Below are positions 33,842 through 45,457 of a stretch of DNA of 64,000 bases, piece by piece. Where the stretch lies: NCBI GenBank assembly GCA_030770425.1, contig JASJFT010000076.1:62001-126000 (forward strand), in the 5' to 3' direction. The DNA comes from Darksidea phi. Its lineage: Eukaryota; Ascomycota; Dothideomycetes; Pleosporales; Lentitheciaceae. The position numbers and the translations under genes were made by a program. The notes below the pieces were generated by a model. It searched no databases. It saw nothing but the letters and a program-made list of their open reading frames with translations, and was not told the DNA's origin. The first letter of the stretch is position 1, and each line of letters opens with the position of its first letter.

Positions 33842-34906
33842 TTCTCATGGATCTCGGGAACCAGCGCACGCGCCTGGCTCATCGGAGAAGAAGGCCAAGG
33901 TGTCAAAGAAATCGCCGTAATTTTAAACATCACTCGTCTGCACACCGCCGCTGGAGCCGCAGGAGGCTGGGCGCGCGGTCTAGCTATTTGTCGAGCCTAC
34001 ACCAAAGTCCGCAAATTGCATGGTACGTTGCTGCAGGATAATCCGCAGCATTTGCGCTGGATGGCGGATGAGACAGTGAAGTATTGGGCTGCGACATATC
34101 ATGCGTTCTTTGGGGCTGCACTGCAAGGGGCTATGGAGCAGAATTGGGAAGATATGGTTAGGGGCACGAACGCTGAGAAACTGATTCCGAAGGACAAGAA
34201 TGAGATTGCAACACTTCTGCGGCTTTTAACCCCTGTGATGAGAGCGCGGGTCAGCGTTGCTGCTGTCAATGGGCTGCGGGAGTGTATCGAGTGCTTGGGT
34301 GGGATCAGGTACTGCGAGAACAATGAAGATGGTGGCCTCATGAATATTGGGAAGACGTTCCGCGACAACCTTGTCACTCCCATCTGGGAAGGTACCGTTA
34401 GTGTGATGGCTGAAGACGTGGTCAGGGTTTTGGTCGACAAGCGACTAGGAAATGGGAATGTTCTGGAGAATACACTTGGGTCATGGGTGCGTACCGTCTT
34501 GGACGGCTGCTCTGGCAAGTTCAACGAGGAGCGGAAGGCCGTAGAACATCGTTTTAATACGACGGTTACAATGGTCAAGAGCGCGGATAAGGAAAAACTT
34601 CTCTATCATGGCAGAGAACTCTTGGAGCACATCGAAGCTATCGTTTGCGCTGCCCTGCTTATGTATGATGCAGGCCGTGACAACGATGAGGCCGCAATAG
34701 CTATCGCTTCAAGATGGAAAGATCCAGATCAAAGGCGCTTCCAGGCTCAGACGTGCGGATCAAACGGAGTCCTTGGCAGAAGGATGCCCTGGTCGACAAG
34801 AAGATTTTCCTTGGAGGGTCCAGCCTCACGGAACTTCAGCCTCGCAAACTTGGGAAATTGTAGAATGAAAATTCGGGGCTGTCTTCCGGGGTTTTATTTG
34901 AAATAA
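33842..34906 (+). pseudogene. AidB-like acyl-CoA dehydrogenase, 5'-truncated
   Basis: Homology starts around 33850 (SGTSARAWLIGEEGQGVKEIA) and continues in frame through ITRLHTAAGAAGGWARGLAI, DNPQHLRWMADETVKYW, AVNGLRECIECLGGIRYCEN and NLVTPIWEGTVSVMAEDVVR. These are hallmarks of the C-terminal half of AidB-type acyl-CoA dehydrogenases (FAD-dependent). The N-terminal half, including the first FAD-binding part, is absent. After about 34720 the sequence leaves the family, suggesting a frameshift. The open frame from the ATG at 34016 (296 residues) would miss essential parts, so I treat it as a relic. Confidence 0.8.
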
Positions 34907-36061
34907 ATGTAGTAATGAACATGCGATGAGGGAAACACTTGCATCCTGGTGAGCAGATCGCGTCATGGGCGGTAGTTCTTCTGTGTCATCAAAGACTAAA
35001 ACAATCAATTACATTTAAATTCATTTCAGTATGCATTTGGCCAGTACTCTGGATTTATCATAGTTGGATAACACTGCGTTAAACAGCCCGTCACCTTCGA
35101 CCAGTGGACTCTACGGCAGCATGAGGATCAAACTTCAATGGTTAACCTTGTGGGAAAAACACATCTTCATGAAAGGCTTGCAGCCCTCCCCAACAGACTA
35201 TTCTAGCAAATGATAGAATGACAATATAAAAGTGCTTCAATCTTTGTTCGACCAACTTCATCCGGCTGATCGGTTTTCATCGCGTCTTACTATTAGAAGC
35301 GCCGAGTGGCCTTCTCTCCTCCTTCCTTTCCCACCCTCGATGTTATATTCCACTGGTACAATACCTTTTTCAAACATAATCGCAATAATCCTACTTCGCG
35401 GACCCGGCCACATTTCATTAAATTCGCCCCAACAGACCGGAGATGTCTTCTCAAAAGTCTGAATTGTCCCGCCACTGCTGCGAATGTTCAAAGCGAGCTT
35501 TATGATGGCATATTAAGGCTTCGGCCACAACCTCACGTATAGAGAAACTATCAAATCTGGAAACGCTCGTAGACTCGGCCGTCTTATGGTCTGCTCCTTT
35601 GCGAGTCTTCGAATTGGGTCAAGCCCATACGAAGTCGACCTAGCTTACGACTCCCGAATACCTGCACTCTAGCAATCAAGAAGAGTAGTTAGTTATAGTA
35701 TTGCGCATAGCGCATTCGGGGAACTGGGTCTTGTCGTAGAGCATATGGAGCCGCCGCCGACTCACCCTGGCCCGGGAAAAGCACAAAGGAATATCTGATG
35801 TGTGTGCGGCATTCAATCAAGGCGCCGCAATCCAAATCAGTGCATTCTGAACATGACGTCAAAATCGCAATATTTCATATATTCTCATTGACGGTTAGTG
35901 TGGATTCCACATATCGACCAAGCTCAACAATATACGAGAAATACTCGGGGCAACTCCTGATTGCAACATCAGCCTACTGTAACGATGGTTATACGAACGC
36001 ATCGAAAATTTCTGAATATTTTGAATGTCGCAGATCGCTCACTAGACCTCATTACGACGAC
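34907..36061. other. Gene-free AT-rich spacer
   Basis: Only short unrecognised frames. The right part may contain the decayed 5' region of the HET relic. Confidence 0.5.
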
Positions 36062-36775
36062 GGGAATGAACCTTTACCATAGGGCGCCATTAATGTTGGA
36101 GTGTTAGATGGGGTTGAACCTGCAAGACTTTTTATCATGAATAGAGAGTCAGGCATATACGTGGCCCTTCGACACAGATTGGGGACAGACTCAGAAGATA
36201 AAACAGAAAAGAACAATCTCCAATCATTTGCCAAGTCACTGCCAGTGAGTGAGCCCCAAACGACATTCAAGGATGCCATTCAAGCTACACGGAAGTTGGG
36301 GATACTAGATCTCTGGATCAACTCGGCATGCATTGTTCGAAACGACCCGAATGACTAGACACAAGAAGCGGCACAAATAGGCTCGATTTTTGAGCGGACA
36401 ACCTGCACCATCGCCGCCGTTGACGCAATAGACGTTGCGACCGACCAGGATACAGGACCGTTTATTCTTCGGAAAAATAATACCCTAGCAATTTGTATGA
36501 GCTGTCGTTTTGATGAGGAGTCAGATGATCACCCTTTACTTGATGATGTGTTCTAGGAGGGCGATTGTGAGGGACCGTTCCCCTCGTCTACAACTGTTTA
36601 CAACAAAGATGTTGTTTTGCGACCGCGATGGAAGGGGTTATAGTATACGATTTGCTGAAAAGCTACTATATAACCGAGCGTGGGTCTTACAAGGAGGTAA
36701 TTTTCTCGAGACGAATCATCTACTACACGAACCGCAAGATTTTTTGGTAATGGCAAAGACTTTGGAGCAATGAAT
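36062..36775 (+). pseudogene. HET-domain relic
   Basis: HET-domain motifs are readable: ESGIYVALRHRLGTDSEDKT (family: YVALSYCWG), FKDAIQATRKLG.LDLWINSACI (family: YLWIDSLCI), then, after a TAG at 36356-36358 where Trp is expected, EAAQIGSIFERTTCTIAAVD. Another TAG follows near 36554, and a shifted frame holds LLYNRAWVLQGG (family: RAWVLQE). HET proteins induce cell death on nonself recognition; this copy is dead. Trp-to-TAG is a G-to-A change, as RIP produces. Confidence 0.85.
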
Positions 36776-37068
36776 AAAATAGACCAAATCTTGTATCTTC
36801 CCTAAGATGTCAACACACCTCTGAATTGGAAAAACTTGAAGTGCAAACACAATCGATAACCAATGTTCAGAATTTCGATTCTTTTAGGAGCTGGAATTAC
36901 CAAATCACGGAGTATAGCGGATGCTAAATTACATGGGAGGGAAATAAACTCATGACATTTCAGAAGTATGTGACCCAGTGGGGGGAGGGGGGTGCCAAGG
37001 AAGGAATTCGCTCGTTGGCGTTTAGCTCAATGAATCCGTGTATAATCTCCTCTAGCTCGGCAAAGCGA

Positions 37069-38062
37069 TTGCGATCGAGTCAACTGCTTCTGCAGGGAGC
37101 TTTTTTATTTTTTTTTTATTTTTTGTGTGTGTGCGCGGCTCAAGAGCCTTCACACCTGATACGGTTGAGATAAGAAACGGATATGAGAGGGAGGAATGTA
37201 CATAGGATATGGATTTGTTCTTTTCGTTGGGTTTTGGATTATTTTGGGAACGGATTTTGTACCCTTCTTCAACCAACTTGTAAACTTATGGGCGGCGTAG
37301 TTGCATGCTTATGCGATATTACCAGGAGGAGTTTGCGCCTACGCAAGTCGGCCACATTCGCATTCTTTCTGACGCATATCTGCATTTATCGCCTAGCATC
37401 ATAAGTGTTATCATTCAAGGGTACTTTGCATTTAAGGCGGTGAGCATCACACTGAGAGAGCACACTCGAACATTGAAGAGCAGCAGGGAAAGCTTTCCGT
37501 GCCAATGGAGTAGCCTGCATGGGGAGAAGATATTAACAGCTTTTGGCGCTTTCATAGGCAGAAATGATACAGGACCACCATCCCCGTCGCGCAAAACAAA
37601 GTCGGATACTCTCTGGTATTTTCCCATCTAAGCCTCGAAAGCTTTCACCAAGGCCTTTGGACAGATAACCAGATCGGTTTGGTAGAAGGAGTTTTCCCCA
37701 GTCTGCAGGATAGGGACTGCCATGTTGAAGAATAGGAATAGGCTAATCACAGTTAGAAGGGTGAATAGCTCTTAAAGAAGTGAAGGATTCAGTATTTTAA
37801 CAACGACTGATCACTGATTTGATTTGATTCGATTGACGGAGCGGATTCGATTCAATTCGATTGATGAGTAGTAGAGATGAACAAACTATTCGCACAGGCA
37901 GGCCTCTTTTATGCCCATATTCGAAGCATGGTTGTTGAGTAGAGTCATTATCAAGCTTGGTAGCGAGACAAAGTCATCCACGGATCATGAGGCTCTTGAG
38001 CCGCACACGCACACACAAAAGAAAAAATACTCTCACTGCAGAAGCAGTTGACGCGATCACTT
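37069..38062. mobile_element. Fold-back element flanked by inverted repeat A arms
   Basis: The left arm 37069-37160 (GCGATCGAGTCAACTGCTTC, poly-T/GT tract, CGGCTCAAGAGCCT) and the right arm 37975-38062 are inverted copies of the same ~90 bp. The interior has no recognised gene. Either one ~1-kb non-autonomous element with terminal inverted repeats, or two independent opposite insertions of repeat A. Confidence 0.55.
37755..38062 (-). repeat. Dispersed repeat A, long copy, inverted
   Basis: Its reverse complement aligns end to end with 645-935, including the CATAAAAG box and the AATCGAATTGAATCGAA block. It ends 30 bp short of the stop codon of the AIG2-like gene, so it supplies that gene's 3' flank. 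Confidence 0.8.
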
Positions 38063-38092
38063 TCCCATCCCACACAATGGCTCGCGGCCGAC

Positions 38093-39088
38093 TCATTCGC
38101 TCAAGAAATCATCACCACAGAACCTGAACGTCAATCCCCATACCTCCCTGTCATCCTCCTCGAGCCAAATCCTGCACCTCACCACCTCGTACTTCGAAGT
38201 CTCGTACGCGCGCAGACTCTGTTCATGCTCCTCGCAGCGCACCTCATAAGCATGGCCGCTCACCACATCATCCAGCCCGGCATCCTTCAGCGCACGATAC
38301 TTGCCCCACATCTTAATCTTCCCTCTCCTCACCGAGGCTGGCTGGAGTACTGGATCCTTGCTAAGACCCAGACGGTCCACCAATCTAGCAGGCTCGGCAA
38401 GCGTCCCGTAGAAGAAATACCACACAGGGTACTCGTCCGGAGCTGGAAGAGGAGGTGCAGTGGTGTTGGGACGTAGATGCGGGAGTGTGGTGTCGATGCC
38501 GAGCGCCGGTGCAATGCAAGTGGGGGAGAGGTCTTTCTCCGCAATACTGAGCTGGATGACCTTTAGCTCCTTTTGCAAAACCGAGCCCGCCTTCTTCTTC
38601 CGCGAAATCTCCCGGGTGAGATTCACCTTTAGAATGTCCAGTTCACGTGACCGGAGCGTCACGACTTGTTTGGGCATTGGGTCGTCGTCGGTTCGCGCTA
38701 TTTTCACCGGCGGCACGCGCGGCAGGCAGGCGTACTTCTGGACTTGGTATACGGTATCCAGATGCCCTTCAAGGAACAATAAATAAGTCGATTTGTCGAC
38801 CTGGCTCCTTGATGCCTTCGGCGCAGATGCTTGCCGCGCCGTCCGCAGGTAGTGCGCATAGGTCTCGCGGTCATGACCCTGCTCCTTCACTGACGCCGGT
38901 ACGTTCTCCCACTGTGCGTCGGTGATGTTACAAAGCTCAGCCCCATGGGCTTCAAGGGCGGTTTGGGCCTGCTCAGCCGTGTACGAGAATAGATGCATCC
39001 ACCGCGTGATATCCTCGTCGGTGATGGGTGCGTTTTGGATAATGGTGCTGGACGCCATGGCCTCGAGCTCGGCGGCGAAAAAATCCAT
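38093..39088 (-). CDS. AIG2-like gamma-glutamylcyclotransferase-fold protein
   Basis: A single-exon gene of 331 residues from the ATG at 39088 (MDFFAAELEAM). The upstream frame to 39241 has no family support. Residues 1-100 include a UBA/CUE-like helical segment (ITDEDITRWMHLFSYTAEQA). The middle has a Lys-rich possible coiled coil (REISRKKKAGSVLQKELK). The C-terminal ~120 residues are the AIG2/GGCT domain: WYFFYGTLAEPARLVDRLGL, RGKIKMWGKYRALKDAG, V.GHAYEVRCEEHEQSLRAYE and TSKYEVVRCRIWL. The YGTL loop and the conserved Glu (LRAYETSKYE) of the cyclotransferase site are present. The substrate is unknown. The fusion to an N-terminal helical part is common in fungi. Confidence 0.85.
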   Translation of the reverse strand: MDFFAAELEAMASSTIIQNAPITDEDITRWMHLFSYTAEQAQTALEAHGAELCNITDAQWENVPASVKEQGHDRETYAHYLRTARQASAPKASRSQVDKSTYLLFLEGHLDTVYQVQKYACLPRVPPVKIARTDDDPMPKQVVTLRSRELDILKVNLTREISRKKKAGSVLQKELKVIQLSIAEKDLSPTCIAPALGIDTTLPHLRPNTTAPPLPAPDEYPVWYFFYGTLAEPARLVDRLGLSKDPVLQPASVRRGKIKMWGKYRALKDAGLDDVVSGHAYEVRCEEHEQSLRAYETSKYEVVRCRIWLEEDDREVWGLTFRFCGDDFLSE

Positions 39089-40837
39089 CTTTGTGGGGTG
39101 AAAATTCTCGCCTGGCAAAGTGGTCTGTGTGAAGATGTGCGAGTGGAAAGTGTGATGAAGACGAGACAGAGGAGGTGGATGGGCGAGTATATATACATGG
39201 ATCGCCAATTCGCTTACCGCTGTTACACCAGGAAAAATCAACTACTTGGTACCCTAACGATCCACGGTTAAGCATCGGCAGCAGGGCAGGCACGGCTCGG
39301 CTTTCTCTGTTGACCTAGTGGCAACAGTATCGCCCAACGACTTTGAGTCTCTATCCACACCCCGCGCCCAGTTTGCCCGCCTCTCCGCTCCGGTCAAGTA
39401 TGGAGAACATGATCATGAGATCTAGTTTGGCAGGCGCTACGAGCATCTCAAGCTGGAGGCCTCAACTGCCACATTGCTCAAGGGCATCAACGTCAGGGCA
39501 GTCACGACCACAAGGGTAAACAGAAGCCTTATCTCGTTCCATTTGCTCCGTCTTTCTTCTTCTTCTTCTTCTTCTTCTTCTTCCTCACAGCACAGAGCAG
39601 CATATAGCAGACACCAAGTACCCATCTTCTTGCAAGAAAGATCATCAAGTTCTCAAACTCCATGTCTCCTCCACTTAACTACTCTTTGCTTCACAGCAGC
39701 GCAATGATAACGGGCCCGCCAGCCAGCGCATCTCCCTCCTTCTCCCTCTCCTCCCTGCCGTCATAATCATGCGCCTCGGTAGTGCAGGAATCACGTGTTT
39801 TGCCACACGCTCAAGAGAGGGATTTCAAGCTCTAATCGCGATAATTAATCGAAGTATGGGTTTTATAATTCATCATACGTCCAAATAATTCCTTGCAGCC
39901 GCGGGCACGTATTCGCCATTGGACGGTCACGCGTGCCATGGGAGATGGGCAGGAGAAGGAGGAGAAAGGGGCGGTCGAATCAATGATTGCTCCGCGTGGT
40001 AAAAGGAACGAGAACGGGCGGAGGGGGCGGTAGGTGCGTTATTACACCCGTTCCGCTTCGAGGCAATAAGTGCTAGAGCCGCGTGTTGCGCGTCGCATGC
40101 GGGGTCATGTGACCAAAGGGGCGACTTTATATTCGTATGCATTTCTCAGTGGTGCACCCAAGCAACGCCATTCACCGAGTAATAGGTGAGAATGTTGTGA
40201 AGAGTTCATACGGACCAAGACCCTAACGCGAGACGGCTTGCGTACTACTATATATATATGAGAGCTAAGGGCCAACCGTAAGCGAGGGCTGCCCGCCATG
40301 AGGCAGTCCTCGCTTAAGGTGTACAGTTTCGTATCTTGGCACACTTGGTAACGATGATTCACCAGTGTATCAAGACTTTAAGGCTGTGACCATCACATGG
40401 TTTGAGCCGTAAACCCGACTAGGACTACTTTTAGCGGAGAAGAGGATTGAGGAGACAGCTACAATGTACTGTGTACACGCCACGTATGTGCCGTGCTATT
40501 TCGCTATACTTCAGAATCGATACGCCGGCATTCAGCGCTCTGCCCAAAGCGCCACAGAGATAAGGTCTCGCCAAAACATCGTATAGTCCCAGCCACTTCA
40601 GCCCCAACGCAATCTGCCTTGCAGGCAATCAGGCAACACTTTTCCGCGCATCTCAGTCCTACGTCAGCGAGCCTGATCGAGAGCCGGTATAATTCTCAAT
40701 AAATCACCTACTGTTACTAGAAAGTGAATGGCTCTCATCGGGCAAACCTTCCCAATCACGTCGATGTCACCCCAGCATTCAGCACCACATGATTGACCAT
40801 CCCTGGTCCCCAGCTTGTTCCGCGTCCCACGGATGCC
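39089..40837. other. Divergent intergenic region
   Basis: 5' flanks of the AIG2-like and HET genes. Apart from the CTT run and a short TATATATATATG tract near 40247, nothing is recognised. Confidence 0.5.
39553..39583 (+). repeat. CTT microsatellite
   Basis: About ten CTT units in the 5' flank of the AIG2-like gene. Confidence 0.9.
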
Positions 40838-42724
40838 ATGGATCAGCGTTCCAATCATTCGTTCTTTAATTCCCGGGGTGAACGCAACCAACAACCGCAG
40901 CGCCCGCATTATATCTATAAACCCCTCGAGTCGGCGAGCAGTATACGGCTACTAGCAATAGAAGTCGATCCTCATTGCGACCTCGAGACTGACGATCCTT
41001 CACCCATCTATTCTCTCATTCACACTACGACTGAATGCGCCCCGCGTTATGACACTCTTTCCTATGTATGGGGGACATCGAACCGATCTAGGATACTGGA
41101 ACTCAACGACGGGACTCTTCTCTACGTAACTAAAACCCTTGAAAAAGCCTTGCCGTATATTGCGCGACACTGTGAAGCACGCTATATATGGATTGATCAG
41201 ATCTGCATCAACCAAGGTGACTTACAGGAGCGCAGCCAGCAGGTTTCCATCATGGGTGACATCTACCGGAACTGTCAATGCGTGCTGGTCTGGCTCGGCG
41301 TTACAAGGACCCTCGACCCAGACTTTGAATCCGTGTGCTTGGAATCCAATCGTCTCGATGACGCTGACGAGGTCAACGAAGCCACGATTCAACCGCTCCA
41401 GCATCGTCTGGAAATGATTTCGCGATCGCCAACATCGACGCGCGCATTTCTCCAGAACCTAGCGTCCCTCGTTGAAGCAGCCTGGTTTACTAGAGCATGG
41501 GTCTTCCAGGAGATCGTCCTGCCCAGCCACTCCAAGTTCATCCTCGGCGAGTTGCACACATACCGCAGAGGAAATACGCTGTCCCTCATCGGGCTGCAAA
41601 CCATCGTCATAGCCTACCTCGAGCTGTTTCCCCCCGGTATTCTGGCCGAGTGGAGCCATCTAACCCAGTCCGTAGCTTGCGCAAGGCTGCAGCTCATGGC
41701 CGAGGAATACGCCAAGAGACACGGCATCGGTCTTTTGGAGAAAAGGCCCTTTGAGGAGATTTTGTCGCTAGCGGTGTCCCATGCGAAGACGTCCATTGTG
41801 CTGGACCAGTTGTACGCATACTTCCCGTTGCTGGAGGATCCGTCCATCAAGTTGCACCCAACCTATGGCATTCGAAAGGACAAGGCGCTGATATCCACCA
41901 TCCAGTCAATTCTCCGTGGAACACGGCGATTGGACATCTTCGAGTACGTCCCGAGAAAGGTTTATCCGCAGGATACGCTGCAGAGAAAGGTGCTGCCAGA
42001 CGTACCCTCGTGGGTGCCTGACTTCTTCCAAGCTGCTGCCGTGCAACCCTTTTTTCGAGCGAGTGGTCGCATGGGCTCTCCGATTTCCGTCACGAACCCG
42101 AGACTGTGGCTAGGTGCTTGCACTTCGAGACTGCTAACGGCCTACGGAAAAAGGATTGATGTGTTCGAGGCAGAGATTACGAGCGACCGTAGGCATGCGG
42201 TGAATTCCAACGAAGACCTTAGGTCCATGTACAATTCCGCCACGAATCAGTGGGCGCGGATATCTAACGGCTCGTCCCAGTTACGGTCGACGACAGAAAG
42301 AATATTGCTAGCATTTGTTGCTGAAGGGTATGGGCCATATTTTGAGTACGGTAGGAAGAGCATTCGGATGTTCGCGGATTCGATTGAGCAAAATGCGCGC
42401 CACGTTCGGCGTCTAGAAAACACAATTTATGAGCAACGACTGGAAATGATCAGACAGAGTATGATAGCGTGTAAGGAGAAACTCATGGCGTGCCGGTCGC
42501 TGTGGCTCACGCGAGCGGCTCGGTTCGCGATTGGGTCGCGGATTGATCGGGGGGATATCATTTGTATACTGCACGGCTGCACGCACCCCGTCGCGCTTCA
42601 GGAAGTAGATAAAGGGACATTTGTCGTTCTGGGCACATGCTACTTAGAAGGCTGGATGGATCCGTGGAATCACGGCAAGGTCAACTGGGCAGTGGACGAT
42701 GTGGAGAAGTTTATTTTGGTGTAA
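40838..42724 (+). CDS. Heterokaryon incompatibility (HET) domain protein
   Basis: A single-exon gene of 628 residues. I chose the ATG at 40838 (MDQRSNHSFF) because the open frame upstream starts only at a TTG. The HET domain occupies about residues 35-210, with IRLLAIEVDP, YDTLSYVWGTS, YIWIDQICINQGDLQERSQQ VSIMGDIY and, later, AWFTRAWVFQEIVLP. These are all family landmarks and are intact. The remaining ~400 residues are the variable helical region usual for this class, ending in a segment (GDIICILHGCTHPVALQE) often seen near the end of HET proteins. HET proteins act in programmed cell death upon fusion of incompatible strains. There is no NLR domain in the same chain. Confidence 0.93.
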   Translation: MDQRSNHSFFNSRGERNQQPQRPHYIYKPLESASSIRLLAIEVDPHCDLETDDPSPIYSLIHTTTECAPRYDTLSYVWGTSNRSRILELNDGTLLYVTKTLEKALPYIARHCEARYIWIDQICINQGDLQERSQQVSIMGDIYRNCQCVLVWLGVTRTLDPDFESVCLESNRLDDADEVNEATIQPLQHRLEMISRSPTSTRAFLQNLASLVEAAWFTRAWVFQEIVLPSHSKFILGELHTYRRGNTLSLIGLQTIVIAYLELFPPGILAEWSHLTQSVACARLQLMAEEYAKRHGIGLLEKRPFEEILSLAVSHAKTSIVLDQLYAYFPLLEDPSIKLHPTYGIRKDKALISTIQSILRGTRRLDIFEYVPRKVYPQDTLQRKVLPDVPSWVPDFFQAAAVQPFFRASGRMGSPISVTNPRLWLGACTSRLLTAYGKRIDVFEAEITSDRRHAVNSNEDLRSMYNSATNQWARISNGSSQLRSTTERILLAFVAEGYGPYFEYGRKSIRMFADSIEQNARHVRRLENTIYEQRLEMIRQSMIACKEKLMACRSLWLTRAARFAIGSRIDRGDIICILHGCTHPVALQEVDKGTFVVLGTCYLEGWMDPWNHGKVNWAVDDVEKFILV

Positions 42725-43357
42725 ATCATACAGTTTTGGTGCGTTAAGCTGGACAGAATCTTCCAAATATGAACGTGGTAGTATGTATGGGTGCGCCTCC
42801 AGTTTGGTAAGCACCGTGGTACTAAAACAATCGTACTTTACTACTAGACAAAGAGACAATGTGGGCCGGTAGTATAAGTAGATAGTTATACTGACACATA
42901 CTTTCATATTTTAACTAGAAATATAGGCTACCGTGTTCTCCTGCAGTTCGTTTTCCGTATCTCAACGTCGCCAAATTACTCCCATACGTCGCCTGAGTCT
43001 GTTGCAGATTCACCGGCAACCTTGCCGACGTATCCATATCTGTTCGGACGACACATTGCTTCTATTTTCATGAGCGCAATATTTTGTTGGGTGCGGAGAG
43101 CCGCGGTGGCATGTCTTGGAGAATGCGAGTGTCGGAGCGGATGTTGGATCGGAGGAGGGAGACGTGAGAGGAGGGGTTAGGAGGAGGGTTGATGAGAACG
43201 ACTTTGCTTTTGGAGCTTTGGAGAATTTAGGAGTCTAGAAGTTAGGCGTTGAGGATGAGGTTCTAGTTGGGATTTAGTAAGTTCGCAAGGTTGTTCACTA
43301 GCTCAGGTAAGTCATGCTTTGGAGCGTTCTAGGTGCACTAGCTAAACAGTCAAGCTC
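42725..43357. other. Intergenic, partly purine-rich
   Basis: From about 43085 to 43300 the plus strand is strongly purine-rich (many GGAGGA and GAGG runs). No gene seen. Confidence 0.55.
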
Positions 43358-44237
43358 ATGAACTTGAGCAAGCAGCAATCTGCGCGAATAGACGGTATTC
43401 CGCCTCAACGTTTACCATGGGATGAGCGATCCCGACCCCGCCCTCCCAATCAGCGACGCACTCAGTCACTCCATGCTGCACAGGACAGTGGTACCTGTTT
43501 CCTTCTGGAGAATATGAAGCATACGTACGAATACTCGATGACTAGCATGAAAGGGAATACTCGCCCTCAGTGTATTCACGAGCCATTCTTGACACTACGT
43601 CAACTACTAGAAATTCTGCCCGCGTCAGTGCATTTCGACATAGAGTTAAGTGCGTGACCTGTCTCTTTTACTCTCTCTCTTGCACGAACTGTGCTAATAT
43701 AACTACAGAGTATCCAATGCTCTTCGAAACTCAGGACTGGAAAATGGATCCGTACGCTATGGAGTTGAATGAGTTTGTGGATACAATTCTTGAAGTACTG
43801 TTCAAGTATGGACGCGAGCGCCATATGTTCCTTAGCTCCTTCAGCCCCGAGCTATGCATTGCTCTGGCAATCAAACAAGATGTGTATCCAGTTCTCTTTC
43901 TTAACGACTCATCCAACTGGCCAACGGGAGACCCTCGGGCTCTTAGCTTGCAGAGCGCCGTACACTTTGCCCGTAGGTGGAAGCTACAAGGTGTAATCAT
44001 GGCATCGGAGCCTTTCGTCTCTTCACCGAAGCTCGTCAAGTTTATTCATGATCAAAACTTGTTCTGTGCCTCGTATGCCCTTTGAACGATGATCCAGAAT
44101 GCGCCAAGGTAGGAAATCCGATCCATCTATTATCGTTGAAACGATCACTGAATATGTAATAGATTCAAGCTGATGCTGGCATTGATGCTGTGATTGTGGA
44201 CAAGGTCAAGCTCATTTCAAATGCCCTTCGAGGTTGA
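43358..44237 (+). pseudogene. Glycerophosphodiester phosphodiesterase (GDPD), C-terminal remnant
   Basis: Three exon-like blocks match the C-terminal half of the fungal GDPD family. 43480-43649 holds ENMKHTYEYSMTSMKGNTRP and LRQLLEILPASVHFDIEL. 43709-44080 holds YPMLFETQDW, FVDTILEVLF, HMFLSSFSPELCIALAIKQD and GVIMASEPFVSSPKLV. 44162-44237 holds IQADAGIDAVIVDKV. Introns 43650-43708 and about 44108-44161 have normal splice signals. The catalytic N-terminal part with the His-Arg-Gly motif is missing upstream. A one-base loss near 44082 shifts the frame just before LNDDPECAK. It is a dead, 5'-truncated copy. Confidence 0.85.
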
Positions 44238-44282
44238 AGCGATGGCAGCGCGGTGTAGGGGACGTTGGACCTGGTTTTATAA

Positions 44283-44460
44283 TTGTCTGAATTTATCAGG
44301 CTAGCTCACACACCAGATCAGATCACATGACTGTTCCTGGCTGCTACACCTCATTCTGTTCTATATAAGCTGCTCTCATACAGAGCTTCGCAATCAACCG
44401 CAGTTCTCACTTCTTTCCCTCACAGTGATTTACTGTGATAACTCACTGTGATAGAATTTC
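44283..44460 (+). repeat. Dispersed repeat C, LTR-like
   Basis: It starts TGTCTGAATTTATC, contains CTACACCTCATTCTGTTCTA TATAAGC, and ends with a CACTGTGAT repeat. It is about 80% similar by eye to 56150-56300. A TATATAAG box in the middle of a ~180-bp repeat without coding sequence suggests a solo LTR. Confidence 0.65.
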
Positions 44461-44998
44461 TGCATGCCTTCCCCTCCCCACCGATAACGACCATCAATAT
44501 GAGTGAGTTCAAGACGGTTCTCCATAGGAATTATTTCATATTGGACGTCTCATTTTTAGCACCCCTTTTTCATGGTTTCTTGCTTAACACTAGTTGCAAA
44601 CTTGTAGTTGGAAAAGACGTACGATGTGATTATGGGTTTCGCAGATAGTTAGCCCCTCACATGTTTGTAACGTGCCGAGATGCCCACGTAAACACGGTAT
44701 TAATGGTCGAGTTTAGGCTTGATCCAACGCTAGCATGAGCAATGATCTTCAAGTACGATTAGGGAAGTGCCAGGCAATACATACTACCTCAGCAGGAGAC
44801 GGCCACCTTGAACACTCACCATTGTCTGGTTGGTCGACTAGGGATCATGGCGAATCCCTCTCCAGTCCCAGTAGTAGACAGTGATGCAATGTCACTGCGC
44901 TCTGCAATAGCATCGCGAACGTATCAACAGGTAGTCGGTGTACTGTGCGCAAGCGAAAAAGCGACACGTGCGAAACAACACGATCATCTTGCGCAGTA

Positions 44999-45050
44999 CC
45001 GAATGAGTAGCAGTCATTGCTTCGTCAATCTCACGGAAAATCTCGCGCAG
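44999..45050 (+). repeat. Dispersed repeat B, short diverged copy
   Basis: CCGAATGAGTAGCAGTCATTG and CGTCAATCTCACGGAA match the 5' end of repeat B with several transitions. Confidence 0.75.
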
Positions 45051-45457
45051 TATAGATGATGCAGTTGAGCTAATGGACAGGTGGAGTGGTACATCCTCTG
45101 CTAAAAGGGGACTAGCTGACTTGCACGGGCAAGCCTTACTTTGAGCTGGAGCACCTTACATATAGCTTTTGTTTAAAGGCGCACGCATTCAATTTGACCA
45201 AGGTGTACGAGGAGATCTCGGCATAGGGCAAATAACTAGGGGTATCGCCTGGTCCCAGACGTTAACATAGCAAGGTGCGTGGGGTTAGTATTGGCTACTC
45301 CCTGGTCGTACGACTACCCCGCTCGGCGGGGCGCAGACTTAAGGACACGTCAGCAAGGATTCTACTTCTCCAAACTTCTTCCAGCCCAGTACACTCGAAG
45401 AGCATACTGAATGCCGTTACCCAATACCCTTTTTGTAATACGTTTTATCGAAACATA

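Noticed and set aside
39453..39625. Glu-run protein on the minus strand
   Set aside because: It arises from the CTT microsatellite.
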